A DNA stretch of 64,000 nucleotides from Gymnopus androsaceus JB14 (Eukaryota > Basidiomycota > Agaricomycetes > Agaricales > Omphalotaceae): NCBI GenBank assembly GCA_009733575.1, contig ML769388.1:434001-498000 (forward strand). Direction: 5' to 3'. Position numbers and translations under genes: made by a program. Shown piece after piece: positions 33,210 through 45,099 of the stretch. Under the pieces are notes generated by a model. It searched no databases. It had not been told where the DNA came from and saw only the letters and a program-made list of their open reading frames with translations. Position 1 is the first letter of the stretch. Each line of letters starts with the position of its first letter.

Positions 33210-36200
33210 ATGACAGTTCCTTCGCTGCTCGAGAATGGTGCTATGCCGAAAACACGAACAGCTCTCGAGACCCATGGAGTTGCTTTAGCTACTCTAAGCT
33301 TTCAGACTCTCGGTACGCCTTCTTTCGCTTTCAACGTATAATAATAATTATGAGCTGCTGCTTTAGGTATCGTATACTCCGATCTAGGTTCGTCTTCCCG
33401 GAGATACTATGCTTGTTCTTCTCAACCTTCATTGTCTTTTTCTAAGGCACTTCCCCGTTGTATGTTCTCAATGGAATATGGCCCTCCTCTGGGTCTGCTC
33501 CGTCGGAAGAAGATGTTATTGGTGGTGTCAGCGCTATTATCTGGAGCTTGACCTTGCTTCCTTTGCTCAAATATGTCCGTTGAAGCCTGACAATTTCTTT
33601 TTGTCTTGAAACCTGCTGATCATTGACCTAGATTTTTATTTCTATGCATTTCGGTACCAGCGAAGGCTAGTTTTCTGCTAATGTCTTCCTACGATTTCCT
33701 GCTAATTCACCCAACCGGTATAGGAGAGGGAGGACCGTTCGCTTTGTTCCAAGGATTATACCCGCCAGAGCAAAAGGACCTCGACAAGGACAGAGTCCTG
33801 ACTGGAGAGAGCTACACTCAACCATCGCGGGACAGCGGGACATGGTTTAAGAACGTTATTCAGGTGCCTCTCCTGGTTTGGGTAAGCTGGCTACATATCC
33901 TGTGCAGTCACTCTTCTTTAATGCAACGTACAGTCTTTGCTTGGTACCGCGTTGGTTTTGTTTCCTCGACATTCTCGCTTCTGTTGCTGAAATGCAGCTC
34001 AATAGGCTTACCATGTCTGACGGTGTGTTTACCACTGCTGTCAGTGTTACCTCGGCTGTTGGCGGTATTGCAGTTGCCAAGCCTTCGGTCGAGGAGCAGA
34101 TCATCCCCATCTCAATAGTCAGCGAACAATTCTTTTCAGGGAAAGCCTCTAACATTGCCCTCCAACTCCAACAGGCTCTCATCTTGGTCCTTTTCATTGG
34201 TCAACAACTCGGTACAGCCAAATTGAGTCTCACGTTCGCACCTAGTTAGTTCCACTCAAATATAAACCCGCATATGTTAACTTTCATTTCAGTCGCATTT
34301 ATATGGTTCCTTCTCCTTGTTGGTACTGGGATATATAACATCAGCACTTATCCTGGTATCTTCCGTGCGTTTGATCCATCTCGTGCAGTTCTTTGTATGC
34401 CATTCCGTTCTCTGCCTTCCGTTTGGCATGTCATTCACCCTCGAAAACAGTGTTTGTGCGCACCCGAGATTATGACCTCCTTGCTGGTATTCTTCTCGCC
34501 CTAACTGGATGTGAGGCGACCTTTGCCAATCTCGGGCAATTCAATGCCGCTTCAATCCGGGTAAAGTTATTAACTGTCTGGTCTCCCTATACTGATAGAT
34601 TGGCTTTTCCTAGCTATCCTTCTGCTGCTTTGTCTACCCTGGGCTTATTCTCGCCTACCTGGGTCAAGGAGCTCGCCTCATTGTCGACGGAGATAATGTT
34701 GTTCAGAATGCATTCTACAGATCCATCCCTGGCTCTTCGGACGGGCCATTGTTTTGGTAAGGACTTGAGCTCATCATGGAATTGCCTTTCTCTGAATCTA
34801 ACTGTAGGATTATGTTTGTAATTGCGATCCTGGCTACGGTACGCATATTGATCTTGTCACTTTCCCCAGCCTTCAAAGCTCACTCTACCTCTATCTAGTT
34901 CGTGGCATCCCAAGCAATGATCAGTGCGACTTTCAGTCTCTTACAACAAGTCATCAACATGAAGAGTTTTCCTCCTTTACGCATGCACTACACTTCCGAG
35001 ACAAACTTTGGGCACGTCTACATCCCAGCTTTGAATTGGGTGATGATGATCATCACCGTCATTGTCGTCGGTGTTTTCTCCAACCTCACAAATCTCTCCA
35101 ATGCCTATGGTTTCGCTGTCGCCACCGTCATGTTCTCAACCACTGTTTTGCTTTCCATCTCAATGTATTATTTGAAGCGATGGCCTATTATCGTTGCGAT
35201 TTCATTCTTCTTTGTCTTTGGCTTCTTTGATGGGCTTTTCTGGGGTGCGGCGTTGAAGAAAGTACCGGAAGGCGCTTGGGTTCCGCTGATGATTGGTGTT
35301 ATTATGTGAGTTTTGATTTTTAACATACACGCTGGTGAATCCGACGATGAAAATCTTGATAGGATGTGTGTCATGGCATTTTGGACCTGGGCGAAGGTGG
35401 CTTGCTTTGTCGTATATTGAATGTTTAACTGAATGAAAAGAAACAGGGCTTGGAAGACGGCTTCGACGGTGCCAATCGTCAAAATCTCCGACACTTCCTC
35501 TGGAAAGAAGATAAACCTTCTCTCGGCGATGAGGTTGAAGTTGACGAAGACGATGAGAACCATGATTCAATATCTTACTACTATCAAGTGCCAATACAGA
35601 AAGCGCTCTCAGGCAAAGCTGAGGACTTAGAGAAGCGAAAGCTGATCAGAATACCAACGATGGCTATTTTCCATAAACTTACTACTGGTGGAGGTGTACC
35701 GCACACGTTTATTGGTGAGTGGTCGAGTGGTCTAGGCATAGACTAACATCCTCGGACTTTTTTCAGGCTTCGTTCGACAATATCCTGCTCTTCCGCAAAT
35801 CTTGGTAGGTACTGGGACTGTCTTCCAAACTTGACGATTAATAATCGCTACAGATCTTCCTCTCTGTTTCGATGCTTCCTGTCCCTCGTGTTGCTGTTGA
35901 GGATAGATACGCCGTGGTCAAAACAAAGACTTTAGAAGGTGGTCGTAATTCATACCACCTTATTGTTCAGATAAAACTAATCCTTGTTCTGATTCAAGGC
36001 TGCTATGGAGTTACTTATTACATTGGATTCCGAGAACGTTCCAATGTCAAGGTGAACTATGTCACTATGTATTCATCATTCTCCTAGCTGACTTGAACGT
36101 CCTAGATTGATGAACTCGTCGAAAGCATTTGTAAAATGGAAATGGAATACAATCCTGAAAACTTTTCCCGCATTATACAGAACCTCAAAACGATATCAGC

Positions 36201-36586
36201 CAATGGGGCAACACATGTGTTAGTATTTACAATGATATCTGTTCTCTAAGCGTTGTGTTTCTTTTAGCTGACTTGCCATTCTTAGCGTGCCGCACTACCA
36301 TGTCCTGAGCAAGAAGGTGGATGCTGGATATCTGTCCACAATCGTAAATTGGGTTCGTACAACATTGATTGAAGATATCTACAGGCGACTAGGTGAAACC
36401 TCGTGGTTTTCCTCTTGATTTATCACTGGTTAATCTTGATCCTGCGGCAGCTACTATGTTCCCGGAAACGGCCAACTGGCTGACGTCCGCTGATGAGTAG
36501 GTGCCATTTCGTTCACTGCTCTCGAGCTTGGCTGACTGGTGTGCTCTTTTAGAATCATTCACATCGGAATCAATGCTACAATTTAG
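33210..36586 (+). CDS. HAK/KUP high-affinity potassium transporter
   Basis: A plasma-membrane K+ (H+-coupled) uptake transporter of about 800 residues. Exon 1 (33210-33313) ends in LSFQTLG, and the next exon gives the signature [17 protein letters not shown]. Further blocks are [89 protein letters not shown] and [31 protein letters not shown] is followed by the hydrophilic C-terminal domain, where [20 protein letters not shown] closes the gene at 36586. Fourteen or so introns are inferred, and one appears to use a GC donor at 33666. All other checked joins stay in frame, so the gene looks functional. Decayed oxygenase copies flank it on both sides. Confidence 0.93.
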
Positions 36587-36989
36587 AAATCACTTGTACT
36601 AGATGATCTCTTAGCTAGCACGGATAAAGGAAATATTATAATATTATTGTGGAAGAGTATGGCAAGCCCGCTACTACTTTCATGGTCGAGAAAGACACGA
36701 CGTCGACTTAGTTTAGATTCCCAAGTTCAAACTAGCTAAGTAATGAGACTATAGCGTTTCTATTTGACCACTATTTTATTCAAACTATTGTCTACTCCAA
36801 AAACTCAGGCAGCAATTTCCATCTCGCTTTGAGGTTCGAGATTGGCGTACATATATCAATACATTTTCGTTATCATGTTTCTGTTAGTTTTTCATCTATT
36901 TCGCTCTTGACCTTGCCTTTCACCTCAAACCGCATTACGCTTTCCTTCTTTCCTCACATTTCACTGTTCTGGTCATACTATACTGCTCC

Positions 36990-38200
36990 TTGTCGTCCAT
37001 TTTCGGGCCTTCGTTTTTCACTTGGAGCACAAGAAAATCCCGCCCCCAACGTACTTGCAATATCCTGCCTGCGGCTCATTACTCACATGCTCGATGTAGT
37101 CCTTCTGGGAAATAAGACGAATATCAATCCCATCGCAGAGGGAAAACTCGCGAGTGACCTCCTTCAAGTTGGAAGTGGACAGTTGAATCACCGCAGCAGA
37201 AGATTCGCCAGAGCCGTATGCTCCTGATTCCAAATCCGTTTCGGCAGTCAGTACGATGCGGCAGAGAGAGACATCAAAGGGCGAAGATGGATCGGAGAGA
37301 TGCCGCTAGAGCAAAGCATCAATCCCTTTCAAATACTGCGGGAGGATGCTCTTTTCGCGGTAGAGGTGCCGCAGAGGAAAGCCAACTTCTTCGATCCCCG
37401 ACTCTGAGGTTAGAGTGTCTTTGAGAGCACACATAAGACGATCCAAGACCTCTCTGTTCTCTGTGAGTGCGGGAACCTCGAAATCGAATGACTTTGGCAA
37501 AAGCTTCGCGTAATCACTATAGTATTTTCTGTCATCATCTCCGGACCAGCCAAAACCATCCTCTGACAGATAGACATCGTACTGAAGGATGGATCGAAGT
37601 CCTTCGGTTACAACATTCACTTTATGTTCCACATCAGTATAGAAGGCAACGACCTGAAGTGCTACGCCTTCAGGATCATCGCTGTTAACCAGTGGCTGCA
37701 TATCGAACATGGTTTCCACTCCGCAGTGTCGAAGGCAAAGTTCCCCGCCTTTCCAGCTCGTATTAAGAGAGACGAGAACGGTTCCATGATGATTATCAGA
37801 ATGAGTCGTGTAAATGACCACCTTGTTGATAGACAGCCAGCTTTACAGTCACCCGTTTCCCTACAAAAAGTGCACTGTCCAAGACGTATCTGAGATTTCT
37901 CTCCATAATAGCAAGCCTGGAGGTGTCCATTTCCTTTGCTTCAATTTCACAGCCATTTCGATACTCCAAACCTAGAACTGTTTCATCACCGCGTCCAAAT
38001 TTGGATTGACTTGTTTTCGCAACTTCGAGAATTTTCTCCACGTTCGGATTGTTAGGAGTTCCAAAGGAGGAATTATTCTCCAATGTTCCAAATGCTGCGG
38101 ACGAGCTAATTCTAAAGGATGTGAACGGCGAGCAAGCCACGTCGTTGAGAGCGTCCAAGATTGTTGAGTTGTGACCAAGATCGATTTTGTACATGGCCGA
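36990..38200 (-). pseudogene. decayed 2OG-Fe(II) oxygenase, copy B
   Basis: The second copy of the oxygenase, in the same orientation as copy A and ~5.5 kb away. Its middle is better preserved: one open frame covers HGTVLVSLNTSWKGGELCL through SILPQYLKGIDAL (37821-37306). That frame includes the VYLSEDGFGWSGDDD segment that copy A lost. Around 37811, however, 14 bp present in copy A are missing. They encode the HFGWHKD iron-binding segment, and the deletion also shifts the frame, so no active enzyme could form. The upstream part reads YKIDLGHNSTILDALNDVA in another frame. The right end (36990-37240) matches the far C-terminal part of copy A. Confidence 0.7.
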
Positions 38201-39202
38201 AATAAAGGAAGTGATAGGAGTAATAAAACCAGTTTATGCACCCAGTACAAAAGGATCGTGTTGTGTAAGGTTGGCAAAGTCAACGGAGCGTTAAAGATGA
38301 GGGAGAGTACCTTATGAACCATAGAACGCTTTCGCTGACAGTACCAATACATTAGAATAAATACTGGCTAGCCGTAGAGAGCAGTAGATTTATACAAGAA
38401 ACACGAAATTCAAATTTATTTTTGCTTCATCTTCCTTCATTGGATTGTAACACCCTTTCCGAGAGCTTCGTGAACTCGAGTGTAATCCTAGTCATAGGGC
38501 AATGATGTTAAATTCTTCAAAATGATTTCAGTCAAAGACTGACCTCGTCCTTTGATTCAGTCTCCGAGTAGCTCTTCTTCGCAAGACAGACTGTTCAGAT
38601 GGTGTTTCCTTTGATGAACAAGACATTTCCTTACCTTGGAAGATCTGATCTGATCTGTCTTCACCTTGGACTTTCCTTCATTCTCCTGTGAATCCCTCTT
38701 GGATTCGACCCGGAAGTCCTTAGCAAGTAGGATTGAGTTGATATTGAGCTGTTCCTGCGTTGACTTGCTCACCTCCTTTAGTCGGGTCTTTTCTTGATGC
38801 TTCTCGAACAGAATACTAGGTGTGGAAGAAAAACATCGAGAATTGTTCATAGGCTTGGGATTATTAACATCCCGTAAGGGCTCGATGCTTAGTCTCCAAG
38901 GTAGTCCAGCTTCTACTTGGGCTGCGAAGGAGAGAAAATCGAGAGGATCTTGTCAGAGCGTAGTAGAGGGATACCATCTTCAATGGAGCGAAGGAAACAG
39001 CAGTCCAGACAGCCTTTTAATATCAACAGTGGGAACCTAATACAAAGTCTAGCTGGTCATATGTTCATTGTCGATAGAATTCCAGAATCCACACATATGA
39101 TCGATATGTTGATTGTGTGGCGAAGGAAGAGGCTTCGAGCGCCCATACGCGGTTGCGGGCCTTGCACGGGCCGAAATTTTCGACCTTTCGACCTTGACTT
39201 TA
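38201..39202. other. intergenic with unrecognised open frames
   Basis: One kb upstream of the uL10m gene. A 97-codon minus-strand frame (38850-38557) is Lys/Glu/Ser-rich (KTRLKEVSKSTQEQLNINS) and resembles nothing I know; it may be a fragment of a repeat. The stretch next to 39203 is presumably the uL10m promoter. Confidence 0.35.
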
Positions 39203-40054
39203 ATGTTCTCGTGTCGAGCATCTTCATCGTCAGCAAGTTTGCTTAGACCTTCTTCTACGCGTAGCTATGCCATCTCGGTGATACCTGGCCAGGTTCTCCC
39301 GGGAAGGCAATATCCCCGTGTCTGGCACGGTAAAAAGCTCTACCAGTACAACTGGTACACCAAAATCTTAAACACTACCGACCGAGCTCCTCTCATCTTT
39401 CTTCATCGAGATGACTTCAGCTCCAACAGGCTGAAAAAGCTGCGGAAGGACATACAGGTTGCTTCGCAAAAGTTAATGAGGAAGGCGGAGGAATCAGGAC
39501 AAGTCATCGAATTCCCTCCGACCCTCACCGTCATACGGACATCCATTTTCGGTGCAGCACTACGAAATTTTCCCAACGTGAACCTCGACGACGTTGCAAA
39601 AATGATTGACGGCGTTGACGGCGGCTACGCTGTTCTTTCCCTTCCTGTTCTCGACCCTCCTCTTTTAAAAGCCGTACTTCGTGCCATGGACCGCAGCGTT
39701 CCGCCTCGTCCTCCAAAAACAGCGGCAGAAATCGCAAAGGAGCTGGAGGAGAAAACTGCTGATCCTGCTAATCCTGGTAGGCGGATGAAGCGTCAGCGTG
39801 CGGTTCTCATACCGGATCTCAAAGTTATGGGGGCTTTAATCGAAGGAAAGGTGTTGTTGCCGGATACAATGAAGGAGGTATCAAATATGCCGACGTTGGA
39901 TACACTCAGAGCACAGGTCGTAGGCCTTTTGACTGCACCTTCCGCGCAGCTGGCTGCTGTCCTAAGTCAGGCCAGTGGAGGGCAGCTTGCACGGACGCTG
40001 GAAGGGTTCCAAAAGGCATTGGAGGACGGAGAAGCACCCGAGAAAGCATCATGA
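39203..40054 (+). CDS. mitochondrial large-subunit ribosomal protein uL10m
   Basis: The stalk-base protein of the mitoribosome. The intronless frame starts MFSCRASSSSASLLRPSSTR, a basic, hydroxylated mitochondrial presequence. The mature domain includes PLIFLHRDDFSSNRLKKLRK (the uL10 beta strand entering the stalk base). It continues with TSIFGAALRNFP and the helix LDTLRAQVVGLLTAPSAQLA. VLSQASGGQLARTLEGFQKA follows, matching the conserved L10 pattern of LL..P..QLA.vL......L...L. The ATG at 39203 was chosen because it gives the presequence; the frame is open further upstream. No break was seen. I am confident of the family. Confidence 0.85.
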   Translation: MFSCRASSSSASLLRPSSTRSYAISVIPGQVLPGRQYPRVWHGKKLYQYNWYTKILNTTDRAPLIFLHRDDFSSNRLKKLRKDIQVASQKLMRKAEESGQVIEFPPTLTVIRTSIFGAALRNFPNVNLDDVAKMIDGVDGGYAVLSLPVLDPPLLKAVLRAMDRSVPPRPPKTAAEIAKELEEKTADPANPGRRMKRQRAVLIPDLKVMGALIEGKVLLPDTMKEVSNMPTLDTLRAQVVGLLTAPSAQLAAVLSQASGGQLARTLEGFQKALEDGEAPEKAS

Positions 40055-40429
40055 TTCGACATGTATCCGCTAGGTACTAGTTTAAATCGATATACACTAT
40101 AAAAGACTGAATCGCACGCTGCATTTGAGTTAGAGATGTATTCATCTATCTGAAGATGCCTATAATTAATAGATATAAATCTACGAATCCTATAAAGCTG
40201 ATACAATAAAAATAAAAAGTCAAGTCGAATATCGTAATACGCCCAAGCATACAGTAGCTAGTGCGACCGTCATTACTGGAGAACGTAAAAGTAGTGATCT
40301 ACATGCACTTAAAAGTAAGAAACTCCATGCATTTTTATCATCAGGAGACCACCAGCGGAGTTCAGACCATAGCAGAGGTACGAACACGACAACCGCTACC
40401 CAAAACTAAGGATGAAATGAGAAAGGATC

Positions 40430-41998
40430 TTATGCATGCCCGGACGAATAGAACTCACCACGACAAAGGACCTGTAAATCAAGAAGGGATATTCGATGAA
40501 ACTTGGCAGTGTGTAGTCTAGATTTTCCTCCGGGATCTCTCACGAGGTGCGGGTGAGTGAACATCACCCAAATAGAGTAGAACGCAACACAGAAGAAATG
40601 ATAGAAGAGGGTAGCAGGCGACTGGATGGTTCTGTGAACGAAATATGAGAACATGACAAGGACAACAGGATAGGATGCACATACGCGGCAAGAAGAGAAA
40701 CGGGCCCGTTTACGCATTCGCCGCCCCGTTCAAAGTACTTGAAACATCCTGTACGAAGGACTTCGGAGGTTTTCATCTAATTTGAAGAAGAAAAAAAAGG
40801 TTTAATCATGAATCTTCATAGAAAATACCTGGACGTACCATTAGCTCCGAACAAGTCGTATAACGCGACGCTCAGGAATGTTGACAGTGGATGCTAATGG
40901 TTTCCTATCCCAGTGCCATTGCTGCAGCCCTTCACTAATCTCATCCCAACGGGAGAAATCCTGAACCTGCGACAGCTTATCACGAATAATGACAACATCG
41001 TTGAAGGCGACAGTCATTCCACCACCAGTAAGAGGATGCCTCATGTTCCAAGCATCGCCGATGAGGAAGACACCCTTTTTAGCACGGAATTCGTCGCCTT
41101 GCCTAACAGAAGGGAGGAAAGAGTTGGGCATCTTTCGGATGCTTCCCTCTTGAATGGCGTCGGTCGCGGAAATATGGAGGGCGGAAGGAAGTTGAGGGAC
41201 GATATTATTGAGTATATGAGCCTAATGATCGTTAGCAAAAAGGATCAAATGAGTGGAAATGTAAGGATTTACCTTGAGGTCGGAAGGGACAGGGGCTTTC
41301 ACATCGACTAGCATTCTCGTATCGTGCGTCCCAATTTGATAGAGCAGAACAGGTCCCGCAGACTCGGTTAGACATACAGTGCCGTGGTACTGGTATGGCA
41401 GAGTCGCATCCTTGAGCACTACACCAACGAAGTAACTTTTGGTGACCGGAGTACAAGCTCGAGAGCCCAAGACTCTAGTGCGGAAGTTGGAGAAACAACC
41501 GTCCGCAACAACGACAAGATGTGCGTGAAGGGATACCCTCTCTGACTCTGAGCCATTCTTCTTGGTCGCAACCACGCCAATTACTCGCCGAGAATCTTCA
41601 GATTCTATTAGGTCGTTCACTGTGGCCTCGATAACCTCTACACCTTTCGCCTTCTTCGCGGCACTGCGCAGGTTCATGATGAACTTTCCGTGGTGAAAAC
41701 TGCGTCCTCTAAAGGAATCAGGATAAGGGATGTGAACGGTCTTCTCCTTTTCCGCTACACAATACCCATGTACGGGAATAGAGTCAATATTTTCGAGGCA
41801 GTCTTCGAGACCAAGTTTCTGCATGGCCATGACACCGCCCGGCTGTATGAGTTCGCCGACAATACGATCCGGTTCGTCCAATGACCGTTCGAGAAGGGCT
41901 ATTCGTAGGGGCTTTTCGCGAGAAGTGGAAGCCAATGCATGAGCGAGAGAGCAGCCTGCAATGCCAGCACCAACAATGATCACATCGTAAGGTAGCAT
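40430..41998 (-). CDS. ERG1: squalene epoxidase (squalene monooxygenase), with one frame break
   Basis: An ER flavoenzyme that converts squalene to 2,3-oxidosqualene in ergosterol synthesis; it is the allylamine target. FAD motif 1 is VIIVGAGIAGCSLAHAL, followed by GELIQPGGVMAMQKLGLEDC. The DG motif is LVVVADGCFSNFR. FAD motif 2 is GVFLIGDAWNMRHPLTGGGM, followed by the helix TVAFNDVVIIRD. Then come STVNI/LSVALYDLFGAN, CFKYFERGGECVNGPVSLLA and the C-terminal anchor FYHFFCVAFYSIWVMFTHPH. Between STVNI and LSVAL the CC in ATTCCTGAGC (GG at 40875-40876 on the plus strand) breaks the frame; a single C would restore it. The last intron and the C-terminal residues are tentative. The start at 41998 gives a complete FAD fold. 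Confidence 0.93.
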
Positions 41999-42514
41999 TG
42001 TGAAAAGAATGAGCGAAAGTCGCGACAAAAACGACGGAGCGGATGAGGGGGGTTGCGTATTTAAAAGCAAACGTTTTTTTTGTCGAACGACTTTTCCCGT
42101 TCCGAAAAAGGCAATCCGAGCGCTTAAATCAAATTCTCGACTGTACGAATTATCGAGACGAGACTAGCCTCGAGCTTACTCGAAATGCTAGACCCATCTA
42201 TGAGGGCGGACGTCGATAGGTTTGCCCTGAAGGGATTAATTCAATGGCCACCAAGCTATCAAAAAGCATTCTTTTGAGAGTCTACTTGACATGTACAGAG
42301 ATTCTTGAAGAGAAAACGTTCAATAGCAAAATATTGGGAGATTTAGAATGACATGAATGATTCTTCAGCAGGAAAACAAACATCGCATGAACCAAATACG
42401 GGTGGTCAAAGCTAATACGAGATTTTTCCCGCAAGACATGAATTACAGGAGCCTATATTTTTGGTAGATCGAAAATAAACAGGGATAGATAAGTACAAGA
42501 AAACAAATCCAACA
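41999..42514. other. ERG1 upstream / FIP1 downstream region
   Basis: About 500 bp with no coding frame of interest. The first ~150 bp should hold the ERG1 promoter; no sterol-response element could be assigned confidently. Confidence 0.4.
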
Positions 42515-44889
42515 TCAGCGACGCTTAGAGCCTCTGCTCTCCTCGATGCTTGGTGAGCCCCTTCTTTTCCTAGAAGCAAATTGTGTGTCAGCGTGTGTGA
42601 TTATGATGAATAAATAATTCCAAGCTCACCGGCTAGATGATCTCTCCTCCGGTTCACCACTCGGGGTACGCGTGCCTCCGACGCGGTCTCCACCATAGTC
42701 CAGGCCGTCCACAGCGGGTGCGTTCCCGTCTCTATCCTTGTATTTATTTTGATTTCGAGGACCAGTAGGGACATTTGGGGGAAGCGGCGATGCTGGTCGA
42801 GCAACGATGGCAGGCGCTGTAGGTCGAAATCGCATAGGTTCACGAATGCAATGTAGGAATAAAAAAAGTCCATCGTCAGCATCCTCATTATACAGAACTA
42901 AAATACGTACCACTTTCGCTAGGGTACATGCCACCTCGACCTCTACCTCTACCAGGGAACCCACGTCCTCGCATTCCTCCGCCTATATTTCCGCGTGCCC
43001 GGTAGGGAACAGCTCCTCGCGAGCCCGGAACGGGCGTCGCGCTCTGCGAAACTGGTCCATCTAGACCTCCGCCAGGGAACATCTGTGCTTGATCCTGCGC
43101 CAATGTAAGAAACACCGAGGAAAGTGAAATTCTCATGACACGAACCTGCATCGAAAAATCTCCTGGCATACCCATGGCCATGGCCGCGCCAGGAGGGAAC
43201 CCGTCTTGCATCATCCCCACAGGGACTCCTCCGCCACCCTGTTCCGGTGTGCCAGCACCTCCCATAGGACCTTGAGGTGGTACTCCTTCTTGCATTAGCA
43301 TGCCTCTTTGATCTACGGGCATCATTTGCTGCCCCATTCCCATATCGCCGTTCATACCCATACCCATCGAGTTCATCATGCTCATGTCCATCATTACATT
43401 AGGTGCCATCATCGCTGGATTCGGCCCATTGTTCATCATAGCGTTTGTGCCAGTCATGACCATTTGTCGGAGCTCCGAAGGTAGAGCAGTAAGTTGGTCT
43501 TCCTGCATTCCTGAAAAGTTCTATGTATGTTGTATATGAGCTGCATGCATCACCTAGAGTAGATTCCGTGTTTCTTACCAGGACATTGACTTTGAGGACG
43601 TCGGCCATTTCTCCAAGCTCTCTCCGCCTGTAACAATAAGCCTCCCATGATAGTTCATCGAACCCATAATTAAACCAATCACTAATGTCGGAACCGGCAC
43701 GGCGCCAAGGTTTGTCTGACATTGCTGCAATGTCTACCTCATAGATTGTGCGTCCGTCGAGCATGCCTGTCACAGTTGGGTCAATCTCGGGATGAGATGA
43801 AGGAGCTTTAACTGGAGGGAGGGTAGAAGGATCAATTCCGTCATCCAGGGTGATGTTCAAGTTGTTTGAGCTGGACGTCTGAGTTACTAAGGGTTGAGAA
43901 AGAGTTTGGGATATAGCGGATGGAGTTTGTGAGGGTTGTACATGAGAGGAGGGTACTGCGATGGAAGGACCGGAATCCAGCCGTTGAATGGGTGTGTACT
44001 CAGTCGTTAGTGAGGGCTGTAATGCTGAGGTGAAAGACGTAAGGCCTTGCAGACCATATATAAGAAAGCGACGTACTTCTGGCCGGCGCACTTGTAGTAG
44101 TAGTTGGTGCCCGATGTTGTTGTGGCCGCTGCTGTCTGATAAAATATACAGATCCATTTCGGAACCATGGGTCGGACGAGCTTACCGAAAGTCAAGAGAA
44201 CGAGCCACGGGCTCCATGATAATTTCAATCTACATATAGGGCATGAGACATTGTAAAAATTGCAAAAGTACCAGCTACTCACATCTTCCTCTTCCTCGCT
44301 ATCTTCCTCTTCTCCGTCAACGTCCCCTTCAGCATCCCCCTCTTGATTCTCGTTGTTCTCAGGTTCTGCATTCGAGTTGTCATCCAGAGAAGGTGCCGAA
44401 TGTTTGATTTCAGCTGAAGCAGCCACCACAGCTTCTAGTTGTGAGACGATTCCACTGGAGTCAAGAAGACTATTCTCAACCGGTTTCCTATATGAAAAGC
44501 AAAAGTCAAGTTTGGACACAGCCGGGATTTCACCAGGCAAAACTTACGGTTGAGAAACTGAAGCTTCTTCACGCAGAAAAAAGAAGAAAAAAAGTCAAGA
44601 AATGTTCATTTTCAACGGAAAAGATACAACACGCGCGAATAAAACGACGAGAAAAGTGTCCTCCGCCAAACAACTAAAATCCTCACCATTTGTCGTGGCT
44701 GAAGAGGAGCCGTAGAGGAAATCATCATCTTCGTCGTCCCTGTAGAAAATAATCAATGATAGTTGGGAAAACCAAGCAGTTAATTTCACAAACATTTTTC
44801 AAGTTTGGGGTGCTCGGAGAAGCAGGGGTGTAAGCTTTCCGGTGTCTCGTGCCATAGATTTGGCCACTTGATGACTCACGCTTGCTCAT
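42515..44889 (-). CDS. FIP1: Fip1, pre-mRNA 3'-end cleavage and polyadenylation factor subunit
   Basis: Fip1 bridges poly(A) polymerase to CPSF. The Fip1 motif is KPWRRAGSDISDWFNYGF and DELSWEAYCYRRRELGEM, which fixes the identity. Upstream are an acidic region (DDEDDDFLYG, then EGDVDGEEEDSEEEED) and the short block EIIMEPVARSLDFR. Downstream lie a Met/Gly-rich low-complexity stretch (MMDMSMMNSMGMGMNGDMG), an RGG-like segment (GNIGGGMRGRGFPGRGRGRG) and an RS-like tail ending EERSSSRKRRGSPSIEESRG before the stop at 42515-42517. The first exon is unresolved. A candidate ATG at 44889 with a consensus donor ten bases later joins out of frame with DDEDDD, so either another start or a small indel is involved. 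Confidence 0.85.
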
Positions 44890-45099
44890 CTACCACCAAC
44901 TTCAAATTGAGCTCTGCGACGATGGACAAGATGCCGAAAACGGTGGAGCAGTTTCGCCTCGCTTATTCTCAGCTCAAGCCCAATCAGTGCGATCCTGGTT
45001 CGCTCGTCGATTGCGATAGCCTCTGAGTCTAAGACTGTATAACCTTTTAAAGGATATTCTACTGTGCCTTACTCCCTCATCATGTAGCAAATGTATGTA

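Noticed and set aside
40610..40700. Apparent frameshift near the ERG1 C-terminus
   Set aside because: An intron with GTATGT donor and CACAG acceptor joins PVSLLA to the C-terminal anchor in frame.
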